Of a stretch of DNA of 13,404 bases, positions 7,000-11,975 are shown piece after piece. Made by a program: the position numbers and the translations under genes. The stretch is taken from positions 1 to 13,404 of the forward strand of contig CAZXDO010000026.1 in the NCBI GenBank assembly GCA_964639325.1, written 5' to 3'. This DNA is from DATGCT01 sp964639325 (lineage in GTDB: Bacteria; Patescibacteriota; Minisyncoccia; UBA6257; GWB1-50-10). Each line of letters opens with the position of its first letter. Position 1 is the stretch's first letter. The notes beneath the pieces were generated by a model. That model was not told the origin of the DNA, searched no databases, and saw only the letters and a list, made by a program, of their open reading frames with translations.

Positions 7000-8253
7000 T
7001 TATTCAGACCCAATGACTTGGGTTAACCTTTCAGCCGCCGACCTTGTTGATTCATTTGCATTCCGTACCATACTTCTAACATTTTCCAAGTCATTTTTCA
7101 ACTCATTGCGGAAATTGGTGAAATTTTGCCTAAGTTCTTCTTCGTTAGTTATAGTAACATCATATTCTTTGGCAAGGGTTCCTTTAACAGAATTTCTAGC
7201 TTCTTCAATCTGATTGATAGCGTCTTGAACAGCTGTTCTTGTATCATCAACATTATTGCCATCAGCCTCAATTTTATCAGCTCGGGTGTTAATGTTGGTA
7301 AGAACAATATTAAGACGATCTAAATCTTTATTAAACCTTTCGAGAACTCTTTCTTTAACACCAAAAAGGTTTTCATAAACTCTCTGGGCAATTTCTTTCT
7401 TTTGTTCATTTCTTATTTGCTGAAGCCTTTCTGCTATTTCAGCCTTTTTGTTTTCTATTCTTTCCTTAACTTCAGCCCGGATGTTTTGAACTTCTTCATA
7501 ATTTTCTTGAATGCGGTTACGGACCTCTTCACGTTTTTGGTTAAGCATTTCACGAACCTCTTCCGGAACCTGAGCTTCATCAGCAGGACTAAATTCCTGA
7601 GGACCAACAGGACCTTCTAAAGATGAAGTGGTATTTCTTTTTAAAATGGTTCTGTTTATAAAATCCCTAACTTTATTCCCCTCCTTACTCTCCGTTTTGT
7701 TTGTTGAATCTAACTCAACCGATGCAGAAGAGGTAGTATTTCCCATATTAGTATTAAAAGAAACTTCTTCAGTATCTCCATTTACAACAACCTCTCCAAC
7801 TACATTATTTTCTTCATCAACAACGTCAAAAGCAGTCCAGGCAATATTTCCTTGGTTACAAGGACCAACCTGGCGGTGGCTTTCCATATTTACAGAATAC
7901 TTAGAAGAAACACTTTCCTCAATATATTCATTAGCAAGGGTATAATGCTTATCTATGTCAGCTGATTCACAATACGGTAGGGTAATCTCTCGGTCAGAAG
8001 ATTCATTATTTGAACCTCTTGGCACGGCTTTTGTGTTTGTTGTATTAGTTCCTACTCTTCTTTGTTGCAAGTCATCTGAAGGTACGGCATCTGTTTCAAG
8101 GTTTTTAATTTCTTTGCTTTCACCTTGAAAAACTCTATCTATAAAATTACTGACTTCTGCTCCAAAACTTCCGACTTCTGTTTCTTTAACTGCAGCATAT
8201 GCAGGAGCAGCTACTACAAAAACTAGTGTTAAAATTATTAATATTTTTTTCAT
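7000..8253 (-). CDS. Secreted coiled-coil protein, unknown function
   Basis: A 417-residue protein with a classical signal peptide: MKK, a hydrophobic core, and APAYA before a likely cleavage near residue 21. The first half is Ser/Thr/Asn-rich, with a small region (about 90-170) holding two cysteines (Cys95 and Cys132) that could form a disulfide outside the cell. The second half (about 225-415) is long, charged and helical, rich in Glu, Lys, Arg and Asn with heptad-like spacing, so a coiled coil or helical bundle is likely. No enzyme motif or LPXTG signal is seen. The family was not recognised. The gene starts at ATG 8253; AAGGA about 12 bases upstream could be a weak ribosome-binding site. 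It is first in a two-gene unit with the acidic membrane protein. Confidence 0.85.
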   Translation of the reverse strand: MKKILIILTLVFVVAAPAYAAVKETEVGSFGAEVSNFIDRVFQGESKEIKNLETDAVPSDDLQQRRVGTNTTNTKAVPRGSNNESSDREITLPYCESADIDKHYTLANEYIEESVSSKYSVNMESHRQVGPCNQGNIAWTAFDVVDEENNVVGEVVVNGDTEEVSFNTNMGNTTSSASVELDSTNKTESKEGNKVRDFINRTILKRNTTSSLEGPVGPQEFSPADEAQVPEEVREMLNQKREEVRNRIQENYEEVQNIRAEVKERIENKKAEIAERLQQIRNEQKKEIAQRVYENLFGVKERVLERFNKDLDRLNIVLTNINTRADKIEADGNNVDDTRTAVQDAINQIEEARNSVKGTLAKEYDVTITNEEELRQNFTNFRNELKNDLENVRSMVRNANESTRSAAERLTQVIGSE

Positions 8254-8291
8254 TTTTTTATTATATTCCTTGACCTTGTTTTTATAGCTAT

Positions 8292-8300
8292 ATTATAACA
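8292..8300 (-). promoter_or_regulatory. Extended -10 promoter for the exported-protein unit
   Basis: The coding strand reads TGT-TATAAT; a weak -35 (TTCTTG) lies 17 bases upstream. The start of transcription would be about 30 bases before the ATG. A second TATAAT at 8260-8265 is very close to the ATG and could give a nearly leaderless message. The core matches the promoter at 6630. Confidence 0.65.
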
Positions 8301-8329
8301 CAACCTTATAAATACAAGAAATATTTATG

Positions 8330-8403
8330 GGTGAGTGACCGGTCTCGAACCGGCAACCTTTGGCTCCACAAGCCAATGCTCTACCAATTGAGCTACACCC
8401 ACC
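8330..8403 (-). tRNA. tRNA-His (anticodon GTG)
   Basis: A complete cloverleaf: anticodon stem TTGGC/GCCAA around loop TTGTGGA, D-arm TAGCTC...GAGC, and T-arm with GGTTCGAGACC. The extra G at -1 pairs with C73, the hallmark of tRNA-His. CCA is not fully encoded. It lies between the divergent exported-protein and DedA-like genes. Confidence 0.95.
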
Positions 8404-8414
8404 ATTCAAAAGAA

Positions 8415-8443
8415 ATTGTAGCAACAGGAGTAACAAAAAGCAA
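8415..8443 (-). promoter_or_regulatory. Promoter of tRNA-His
   Basis: The coding strand reads TTGCTT, 17 bases, TACAAT. The -10 ends 12 bases before the tRNA 5' end, which fits a short leader. Confidence 0.6.
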
Positions 8444-8469
8444 CACGAAGACATAAAAAAAATAAGCTA

Positions 8470-8500
8470 TTGATAAAAAAATACTAAGATATGATATTAT
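8470..8500 (+). promoter_or_regulatory. Promoter of the DedA-like gene, probably leaderless
   Basis: TTGATA (8470-8475) is followed after 19 bases by TATTAT (8495-8500), with the extended TG (TGA-TATTAT). The ATG is at 8508, where transcription would be expected to start, so the mRNA probably has almost no leader. Confidence 0.6.
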
Positions 8501-8507
8501 AAAAAAC

Positions 8508-9206
8508 ATGGAAAATATATTTCAATCAGATTTTTTAAACTCTATAGCTGATTTTATTATTTCAAATCCTGTTCTAGGTTTTTTTCTTTTGGGATTAATT
8601 TTTGTTTTAAGAAATGAAACGGCCATACTAATGTCTACTGTTTTTGTTCTTCAAGGCCATCTCACCTGGCCGGAGGTATGGATTACTTCAATCGCCAGTG
8701 TGGTTATTTTAGATAACGTTCTTTATTGGGGAGGAAGAATAATAAAAGAAACTAAGTTAAGTAAATTAATTGAAAGAAAATTAAAATTCCTACCGGGCTT
8801 TCGGGAATACCTTAAAAGACACTTCAAAAAAATAATAATGGTGGTGGAATATTCGGTGGGCTTAACTTTAATTACTATGATTTCCAGCGGTTGGGCGGGA
8901 ATTAAATGGAAAAAATTCTTTCCTTGGCATTTTCTTGCCACAACAACGTGGACTGCGGTAATGAGTACTGCAAGTTATCTTTTTGTTTCGGCGCTAGGAT
9001 ATTTGAAAGCTGTTGAGGTTCTAGGAAGAATTGAGGTAGGAATATTAATTGCTCTAGCAATTTTTATAGCCATAGAACTCATTATTCAAAAAGCATTAAA
9101 AAAAGCCTCTGCCCGTGAGAAATTTTTAAGAAAGATAGGTGAAACTATTAAAAAGACAAAGAAATCTTTTATAAGCACAAATAAAAGTAATAAGGAAAAA
9201 AATTAA
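8508..9206 (+). CDS. DedA-like (VTT/SNARE-associated) membrane protein
   Basis: A 232-residue protein with about five hydrophobic segments (near 15-33, 38-50, 55-75, 112-130, and 140-195) and a Lys-rich cytoplasmic C-tail. The order resembles DedA proteins: a membrane-embedded Arg/Glu pair (Arg35, Glu37 in LRNETAIL), a basic amphipathic loop (LPGFREYLKRHFKK), a segment with Gly-Trp-Ala-Gly, then WKKFFPWHFLATTTWTAVM followed by a Gly-containing helix. DedA proteins are linked to proton-dependent flipping of undecaprenyl phosphate and phospholipids. The classical FxxRxxPGxR signature is not intact (VVEYSVGLTLI in that place), so it is a divergent member or a related membrane protein. It is a single-gene unit facing right, stopping four bases before tRNA-Pro on the other strand, with no terminator visible. 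Confidence 0.6.
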   Translation: MENIFQSDFLNSIADFIISNPVLGFFLLGLIFVLRNETAILMSTVFVLQGHLTWPEVWITSIASVVILDNVLYWGGRIIKETKLSKLIERKLKFLPGFREYLKRHFKKIIMVVEYSVGLTLITMISSGWAGIKWKKFFPWHFLATTTWTAVMSTASYLFVSALGYLKAVEVLGRIEVGILIALAIFIAIELIIQKALKKASAREKFLRKIGETIKKTKKSFISTNKSNKEKN

Positions 9207-9210
9207 CTTG

Positions 9211-9284
9211 TCGGGGCGGCCGGATTTGAACCGGCGATCTCCTGCTCCCAAAGCAGGCGCCTTAAGCCGCTAGGCCACGCCCCG
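9211..9284 (-). tRNA. tRNA-Pro (anticodon TGG)
   Basis: Acceptor stem CGGGGCG/CGCCCCG with A73, anticodon stem CCTGC/GCAGG around loop TTTGGGA, and T-arm GCCGG TTCAAAT CCGGC. C1-G72 is typical of bacterial tRNA-Pro. CCA is not encoded. Confidence 0.95.
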
Positions 9285-9295
9285 CAACTAAGTAG

Positions 9296-9329
9296 TTGAA
9301 ATAATACTACTTAAATAGTATTATTTCAA
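9296..9329. promoter_or_regulatory. Palindromic divergent promoter (tRNA-Pro leftward, HNH/tRNA-Arg rightward)
   Basis: A hairpin-capable inverted repeat with 14-base perfect arms (TTGAAATAATACTA) and a six-base centre. Read on either strand it gives TTGAAA, exactly 17 bases, TATTAT. The -35 of one strand overlaps the -10 of the other. Leftward, transcription would start about ten bases before tRNA-Pro. Rightward, it would start about 58 bases before the HNH ATG. A small adjoining inverted repeat CAACTA-AG-TAGTTG lies at 9285-9298. Confidence 0.65.
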
Positions 9330-9375
9330 ACAGTATATAATAGATATATTAATTTATTTGGTGTTATCGATAGGC

Positions 9376-9381
9376 TATAAT
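9376..9381 (+). promoter_or_regulatory. -10 box (TATAAT) just before the HNH gene
   Basis: A perfect TATAAT ends seven bases before the ATG at 9389, so it would give a leaderless message. No convincing -35 is seen at the right distance. It may be an alternative to the palindromic promoter at 9296. Confidence 0.45.
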
Positions 9382-9388
9382 TATAGTA

Positions 9389-9691
9389 ATGCCTTATAAG
9401 AATCGGGAAGATTTATACAAAAATCAGAAAAAATACAGGATTAATATCAGAAAGAAAGCGCTAAAGTATCTTTCTAACAAGAAATGTGTCGATTGTGGTG
9501 AAAGTGATTTCAGGGTTTTGGATTTTGATCATGTGAACCCAAAAGAAAAATTGAAATCTGTCTCTAAAATGTTTTCGGGTCATTATTCATGGGAAGTAAT
9601 ATTAAAGGAAATTGAAAAATGTGAAGTAAGATGTGCAAACTGCCACAGAAGAAAAAGTTATTCACAATTTAAATACCACAAAAGAAAATAA
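9389..9691 (+). CDS. Small HNH endonuclease-like protein
   Basis: A 100-residue, Lys-rich protein. It has a zinc pair Cys33-x2-Cys36 (CVDCGE), the HNH strand LDFDHV with His48, and a second zinc pair Cys82-x2-Cys85 followed by His86 (CANCHRRK). This is the compact HNH fold of phage, homing and free-standing nucleases; no other domain is attached. The N-terminal 30 residues are very basic and may contact DNA. The stop codon TAA ends one base before the tRNA-Arg 5' end, so both must share a transcript unless the tRNA promoter is inside this gene. HNH genes next to tRNAs can be remnants of mobile elements, or may have host roles. No methylase or intron is visible beside it. There is no Shine-Dalgarno; the start ATG is supported by the adjacent TATAAT. 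Confidence 0.85.
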   Translation: MPYKNREDLYKNQKKYRINIRKKALKYLSNKKCVDCGESDFRVLDFDHVNPKEKLKSVSKMFSGHYSWEVILKEIEKCEVRCANCHRRKSYSQFKYHKRK

Positions 9692-9692
9692 A

Positions 9693-9764
9693 GCCCCCGT
9701 AGTTTAATGGACAAAACAGCGGGTTTCTACCCCGCCAATGTGGGTTCGATTCCTACCGGGGGTA
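9693..9764 (+). tRNA. tRNA-Arg (anticodon TCT)
   Basis: Acceptor GCCCCCG/CGGGGGT (G1-U72 wobble), anticodon stem GCGGG/CCCGC around loop TTTCTAC, and T-arm GTGGG TTCGATT CCTAC. A73 is present and CCA is not encoded. It starts one base after the HNH stop codon and is followed by a terminator. Confidence 0.93.
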
Positions 9765-9774
9765 CAAGAAAATT

Positions 9775-9804
9775 AAAACTCCTTAAAAAGGGGTTTTATT
9801 TTTT
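9775..9804 (+). terminator. Intrinsic terminator after tRNA-Arg
   Basis: Stem AAAACTCCTT with AAGGGGTTTT (one U-G pair), a three-base A loop, then a T-rich tail. It lies ten bases after the tRNA and ends the HNH/tRNA-Arg unit. Confidence 0.85.
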
Positions 9805-9810
9805 GGAACC

Positions 9811-9840
9811 AACTTGGGGGTGTCGGGAACCCCCACGTTG
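9811..9840 (+). repeat. Palindromic element, copy 2
   Basis: The sequence is AACTTGGGGG, TGTCGGGAA, CCCCCACGTT, then G. It differs from copy 3 at one position. Flanking bases lengthen the hairpin to 14-base arms with one mismatch (9807-9843). It lies between the tRNA-Arg terminator and the stop of the leftward SDR gene, where it could also serve as that gene's terminator. Confidence 0.85.
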
Positions 9841-9856
9841 GTTAAATTTTGTATCG

Positions 9857-10606
9857 CTACTTAATTGTCCAACCTCCGTCAACAACTAAAGTTTCTCCAT
9901 TTACAAAATCCGATTCGTCTGAGGCAAGGTATAGAGCAGCATAAGCAATATCTTCCGGTTCACCCAAACGGGAGTAGGGAGTAGATTTACTTAAATTTTC
10001 TTTAATTTCGGGATTATTCAACATTTCTTTAGTCATTGAAGTTTTTATCACTCCGGGAGCGATGCAGTTTATATTTATTTTTTTAGAAGCATACTCAAGA
10101 GCCATTTCTCTTGTTAGAGAAATTACCCCTCCCTTGGAGGCACAATAAGCGCTTGATTCTTCAAAACCAACTAATCCGGCTATAGAGGCCGTGTTAACAA
10201 TTTTTCCTTTACCTTGGTTTATCATTTCAGGAATAACCCTCTTGCTTCCTAAAAACACTCCCTTAAGGTTAATTTTTAAAATTTTATCCCAATCTTCTTC
10301 GCTTGTTTCGGTAAGGGGTAAGCTTTTATAAATTCCGGCATTATTTACTAAAACATCAACTTTACTAAATTCATCAAGACATTTTTCAACCATTTTATCT
10401 ATATCCTTAGGATCGCTAACATCAGTTTTTACAAAAATTGCTTTACCTCCTTTTTCTTTAATTTGATTTACCGTCTCTAAACCGCCTTCCTCAAAAAGAT
10501 CAGCGACGACAACCTTAGCTCCTTCTTTAGAAAAAATAAGGGCAATGGTCTGACCAATACCAGAACCGGCTCCCGTGATTATAGCTACTTTGTTTTCTAA
10601 ACGCAT
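9857..10606 (-). CDS. Classical short-chain dehydrogenase/reductase (SDR)
   Basis: A 249-residue Rossmann-fold oxidoreductase, soluble and probably tetrameric. It shows the cofactor motif TGAGSGIG (11-18), NNAG (88-91), Asn113 in KINLKGVF, catalytic Ser141, Tyr154 and Lys158 (YCASK), PGVIKT (about 184-189), and the C-terminal VDGGW. Asp36 at the end of the second strand predicts NAD(H) rather than NADP(H). The family includes FabG, glucose 1-dehydrogenase and sugar-alcohol dehydrogenases; the sequence alone does not show the substrate. No fatty-acid synthesis genes are adjacent, so FabG is not supported by context. Single gene, leftward, with an extended -10 (TGA-TATAAT) 28 bases before the ATG. 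No Shine-Dalgarno is seen. Palindromic element copy 2 lies just after its stop. Confidence 0.92.
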   Translation of the reverse strand: MRLENKVAIITGAGSGIGQTIALIFSKEGAKVVVADLFEEGGLETVNQIKEKGGKAIFVKTDVSDPKDIDKMVEKCLDEFSKVDVLVNNAGIYKSLPLTETSEEDWDKILKINLKGVFLGSKRVIPEMINQGKGKIVNTASIAGLVGFEESSAYCASKGGVISLTREMALEYASKKININCIAPGVIKTSMTKEMLNNPEIKENLSKSTPYSRLGEPEDIAYAALYLASDESDFVNGETLVVDGGWTIK

Positions 10607-10633
10607 GATTTTTAAAATTTATTTATTTATTTT

Positions 10634-10642
10634 ATTATATCA
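10634..10642 (-). promoter_or_regulatory. Extended -10 promoter of the SDR gene
   Basis: The coding strand reads TGA-TATAAT, a perfect -10 with TG extension, about 28 bases before the ATG at 10606. No good -35 is visible. Confidence 0.6.
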
Positions 10643-10691
10643 AATATTGTTGCAAAAAGAGATGAAATGGTATAAATTATTTAATAGCATT

Positions 10692-10804
10692 AGAAAGAAA
10701 TAGAAAAACAAGTTTTCAATTTCTTTCTCATTTGCCGCGGTAAGTAAAACTTGCCGCACCATCATTCGGAGAAAATACAAAAATTAATTTTTGTATTTTA
10801 CTCC
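10692..10804. repeat. Three consecutive hairpins and a 16-bp direct repeat before the GGA tRNA
   Basis: First hairpin 10692-10728: arms AGAAAGAAAT/ATTTCTTTCT plus inner GAAAA/TTTTC. Second, about 10737-10757: GCGGTAAGT/ACTTGCCGC with loop AAA and one G-U pair. Third, 10772-10799: a perfect 28-bp palindrome with arm AAAATACAAAAATT, flanked by GGAG and CTCC. The 16-mer CTCATTTGCCGCGGTA occurs at 10727-10742 and again at 10804-10819, where it spans the 5' end of the tRNA. The gap 10607-10810 contains no gene that I can support. Confidence 0.75.
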
Positions 10805-10810
10805 TCATTT

Positions 10811-10882
10811 GCCGCGGTAGCTCAGGGGTAGAGCAGTAGCTTGGAGAGCTTCGTGTCGGGGGGTCGATTCCCTCCCGCGGCA
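10811..10882 (+). tRNA. tRNA with GGA anticodon but short variable loop (identity uncertain)
   Basis: A good cloverleaf: acceptor GCCGCGG/CCGCGGC, T8-A9, D-arm GCTC...GAGC, anticodon stem GTAGC/GCTTC with one T-T mismatch, loop TTGGAGA, variable loop GTGTC (five bases), T-stem GGGGG/CCCTC, and A73. The anticodon reads GGA, which would be serine. Bacterial tRNA-Ser normally has a long variable arm and G73; both are missing. The T-loop has G at position 54 in place of T. It could be a tRNA-like gene, a decayed gene or a tRNA with altered identity. CCA is not encoded. It is followed by a strong terminator. Confidence 0.7.
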
Positions 10883-10917
10883 CAAAAAAAATCCAGGATT
10901 TCCTGGATTTTTTTGTG
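10881..10917. terminator. Bidirectional intrinsic terminator
   Basis: Eight A, TCCAGGA, TT, TCCTGGA, seven T, bordered by CAC and GTG. It is almost perfectly symmetric, so it can end transcription from the rightward GGA tRNA and from the leftward tRNA-Val region. Confidence 0.9.
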
Positions 10918-10957
10918 GGCGGTACAGGACTTGAACCTGTGACCCCTTCGGTGTAAG
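10916..10957 (-). pseudogene. 3' half of a tRNA-Val-like gene (anticodon TAC)
   Basis: From the anticodon loop (CTTACAC) to the 3' end the sequence is a normal tRNA: CGAAG, variable region, T-arm ACAGG TTCAAGT CCTGT, acceptor strand ACCGCCC and A73. Upstream, the matching 5' acceptor GGGCGGT and the D-arm are absent, and the 5' anticodon strand reads CTGTG where CTTCG would be needed. The sequence is not identical to the intact tRNA-Val at 11043. No 5' half is found elsewhere in the window. Confidence 0.7.
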
Positions 10958-10983
10958 CACAGCTTGCAACTGCGTTGGCTCGT

Positions 10984-11009
10984 AAAACAAACACTTGCGC
11001 GTTTGTTTT
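10984..11009 (-). repeat. Hairpin with GCAA loop upstream of the tRNA-Val fragment
   Basis: The reverse strand reads AAAACAAACGC, GCAA, GTGTTTGTTTT: an 11-bp stem with one G-U pair closed by a GNRA-type tetraloop. It lies where the missing 5' half of the tRNA would be expected. Confidence 0.65.
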
Positions 11010-11042
11010 CCTCACCTTCCTTGTTGTAAACGAAAAAATCTG

Positions 11043-11117
11043 TGCGCGCACCTGGATTCGAACCAGGGACCTTTCGCGTGTAAGGCGAACGCTCTGGACC
11101 AGCTGAGCTATGCGCGC
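11043..11117 (-). tRNA. tRNA-Val (anticodon TAC)
   Basis: Acceptor GCGCGCA/TGCGCGC, D-arm GCTC...GAGC, anticodon stem TTCGC/GCGAA around loop CTTACAC, T-arm CCTGG TTCGAAT CCAGG, and A73. Full cloverleaf; CCA not encoded. The 75-bp gap between it and the next gene (11118-11192) holds only a weak GACCG/CGGTC inverted repeat. Confidence 0.95.
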
Positions 11118-11192
11118 TATTTTATAAAACCAACCGGACCGAGATATGGCCCGAGCGGTCGTTTAATTTATTGATTTTTAGTTACCTCACTT

Positions 11193-11441
11193 TTATTCAA
11201 CGAGATAAACCTCATTGCCTTCATGAACTTTTTCGTCCACTTTAAGGGCAACATCGCTTCCTTTTCCGGCGCTGTCTACTTTTTCGTGATCAATTTCAAG
11301 GGAAGAAATTTCTTGTTCAAAAAGATCTTCTTCGTTTGCAACAAACTTCACCTTATCTCCTACTTTTATCTGGTCTGAAAGCTTTAGAACGGCAACTTGG
11401 GGCTTGCCGAAATAGTGGGTAACTTCTCCAACTTTTTTCAT
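11193..11441 (-). CDS. EF-Tu domain-II-like small protein
   Basis: An 82-residue protein consisting of one beta-barrel of the EF-Tu/IF2 domain-2 type. Visible motifs are IGEV-like GEVTHYFGKPQVAVLKL, the turn KVGDKVKF, EISSLEID, AGKGSDVALKV and the C-terminal GNEVYLV. It lacks a GTPase domain, so it is not an elongation factor itself. Similar stand-alone proteins are annotated as translation elongation factor-like in archaea and CPR bacteria, and the same fold occurs at the end of U32 peptidases. The role is unknown; RNA or ribosome-factor binding is inference. ATG at 11441 has no Shine-Dalgarno. A promoter with good spacing lies 43 bases upstream. Neighbours are tRNA-Val downstream and an RNHCP zinc protein upstream, so a link to RNA is plausible. 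Confidence 0.85.
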   Translation of the reverse strand: MKKVGEVTHYFGKPQVAVLKLSDQIKVGDKVKFVANEEDLFEQEISSLEIDHEKVDSAGKGSDVALKVDEKVHEGNEVYLVE

Positions 11442-11483
11442 AATTATGTTAATGAATTGAGAACGACCTTGTATGATATTTAA

Positions 11484-11512
11484 ATGATAAGATATTTATA
11501 CTCTTATGTAAA
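11484..11512 (-). promoter_or_regulatory. Promoter of the EF-Tu domain-II-like gene
   Basis: The coding strand reads TTTACA, 17 bases, TATCAT. Transcription would start about 35 bases before the ATG at 11441. Confidence 0.6.
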
Positions 11513-11568
11513 TATTGTTTTTTTTCAGCCAAAGAATGTTAATTTTTCTAATAAAAGTTATCCACAAC

Positions 11569-11598
11569 AACTTGGGGGTGTCGGGAACCCCCAAGTTG
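11569..11598 (+). repeat. Palindromic element, copy 3 (perfect arms)
   Basis: AACTTGGGGG, TGTCGGGAA, CCCCCAAGTT, then G. With the flanking C at 11568 the arms are 11 bases and perfect around a nine-base loop. It lies 18 bases after the stop of the leftward RNHCP gene and before the next promoter, where it could slow or stop transcription, although no T tract follows on the reverse strand. Confidence 0.88.
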
Positions 11599-11615
11599 AA
11601 AGTTTACTATTTGTT

Positions 11616-11915
11616 TTAATTGTTCTTGGATATTTCAATAATTTTATCAATATTATCATTATCTGCTGATTTATTTTTTCTAATTTTGCCGCATTTTCTA
11701 CATTTATGAGTAATAACATATTCACCGTTTTTTATCTCAATACCAATAGGATCCATAAGACCTCCGCACTTTTCTTTTCTATCACCGGGGTTTATGTCTA
11801 CATGCTTGCTAACTAAACAGCTTGGACAATGATTGGTATAACCAGTGCCCCTTACTTTTACTCCGCAATTTTCGCAAATAAAATCTTCAACTTTTTTTTG
11901 AAATTTTTTAGGCAT
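11616..11915 (-). CDS. RNHCP-type zinc-ribbon protein
   Basis: A 99-residue protein with two zinc-binding modules. The first has Cys14-x2-Cys17 (CENCG) with Cys30-x2-Cys33 (NHCPSCL) and His38 in SKHVD. The second has Cys50 (KCGGLMDPIGI) and Cys72-x2-Cys75 (CRKCGKIRKNK). The block GYTNHCPSCLVSKHVDINPG is the signature of the RNHCP domain family, with Thr in place of the Arg that names the family. The C-terminus ends in NDNIDKIIEI, also typical. Function of the family is not established; compact basic zinc ribbons of this kind often bind RNA or ribosomes, but that is inference. ATG at 11915 has no clear Shine-Dalgarno. It lies between the terminator of the unknown 291-residue gene and palindromic element copy 3, so it is probably its own unit. 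Confidence 0.88.
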   Translation of the reverse strand: MPKKFQKKVEDFICENCGVKVRGTGYTNHCPSCLVSKHVDINPGDRKEKCGGLMDPIGIEIKNGEYVITHKCRKCGKIRKNKSADNDNIDKIIEISKNN

Positions 11916-11940
11916 AAATAACTTATACCTCTTATTTTAC

Positions 11941-11975
11941 AAAAATAAAACCCGCTTTTCAGCGGGTTTATTTTT
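11941..11975 (-). terminator. Intrinsic terminator after the unknown 291-residue gene
   Basis: Stem ACCCGCT/AGCGGGT with loop of four and flanking A and T runs on both sides. On the reverse strand it follows the stop codon directly and ends in T-rich sequence. Confidence 0.9.

Noticed and set aside
9707..9889. Forward open frame starting inside tRNA-Arg
   Set aside because: It consists of tRNA sequence, the terminator and palindromic element copy 2; no coding signal of its own.
9857..10606. Calling the SDR gene fabG
   Set aside because: Motifs fit many classical SDRs, Asp36 points to NAD(H) whereas FabG usually uses NADPH, and no fatty-acid synthesis gene is nearby.
10728..11051. Reverse open frames of about 60-107 codons across the tRNA cluster
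   Set aside because: They read through the antisense of the GGA tRNA, the terminator and the tRNA-Val region, with peptide motifs that are just translated tRNA sequence.
11118..11160. TATAAAAT just before tRNA-Val as its promoter, and the GACCG/CGGTC repeat as a terminator
   Set aside because: The -10 would lie about four bases from the tRNA 5' end, too close to start upstream of it. The inverted repeat is only five bases with a 14-base loop and no T tract.
5232..11598. The three GC-rich palindromes as a CRISPR array
   Set aside because: The copies are kilobases apart with genes between them, there are no regular spacers, and no cas gene is present.
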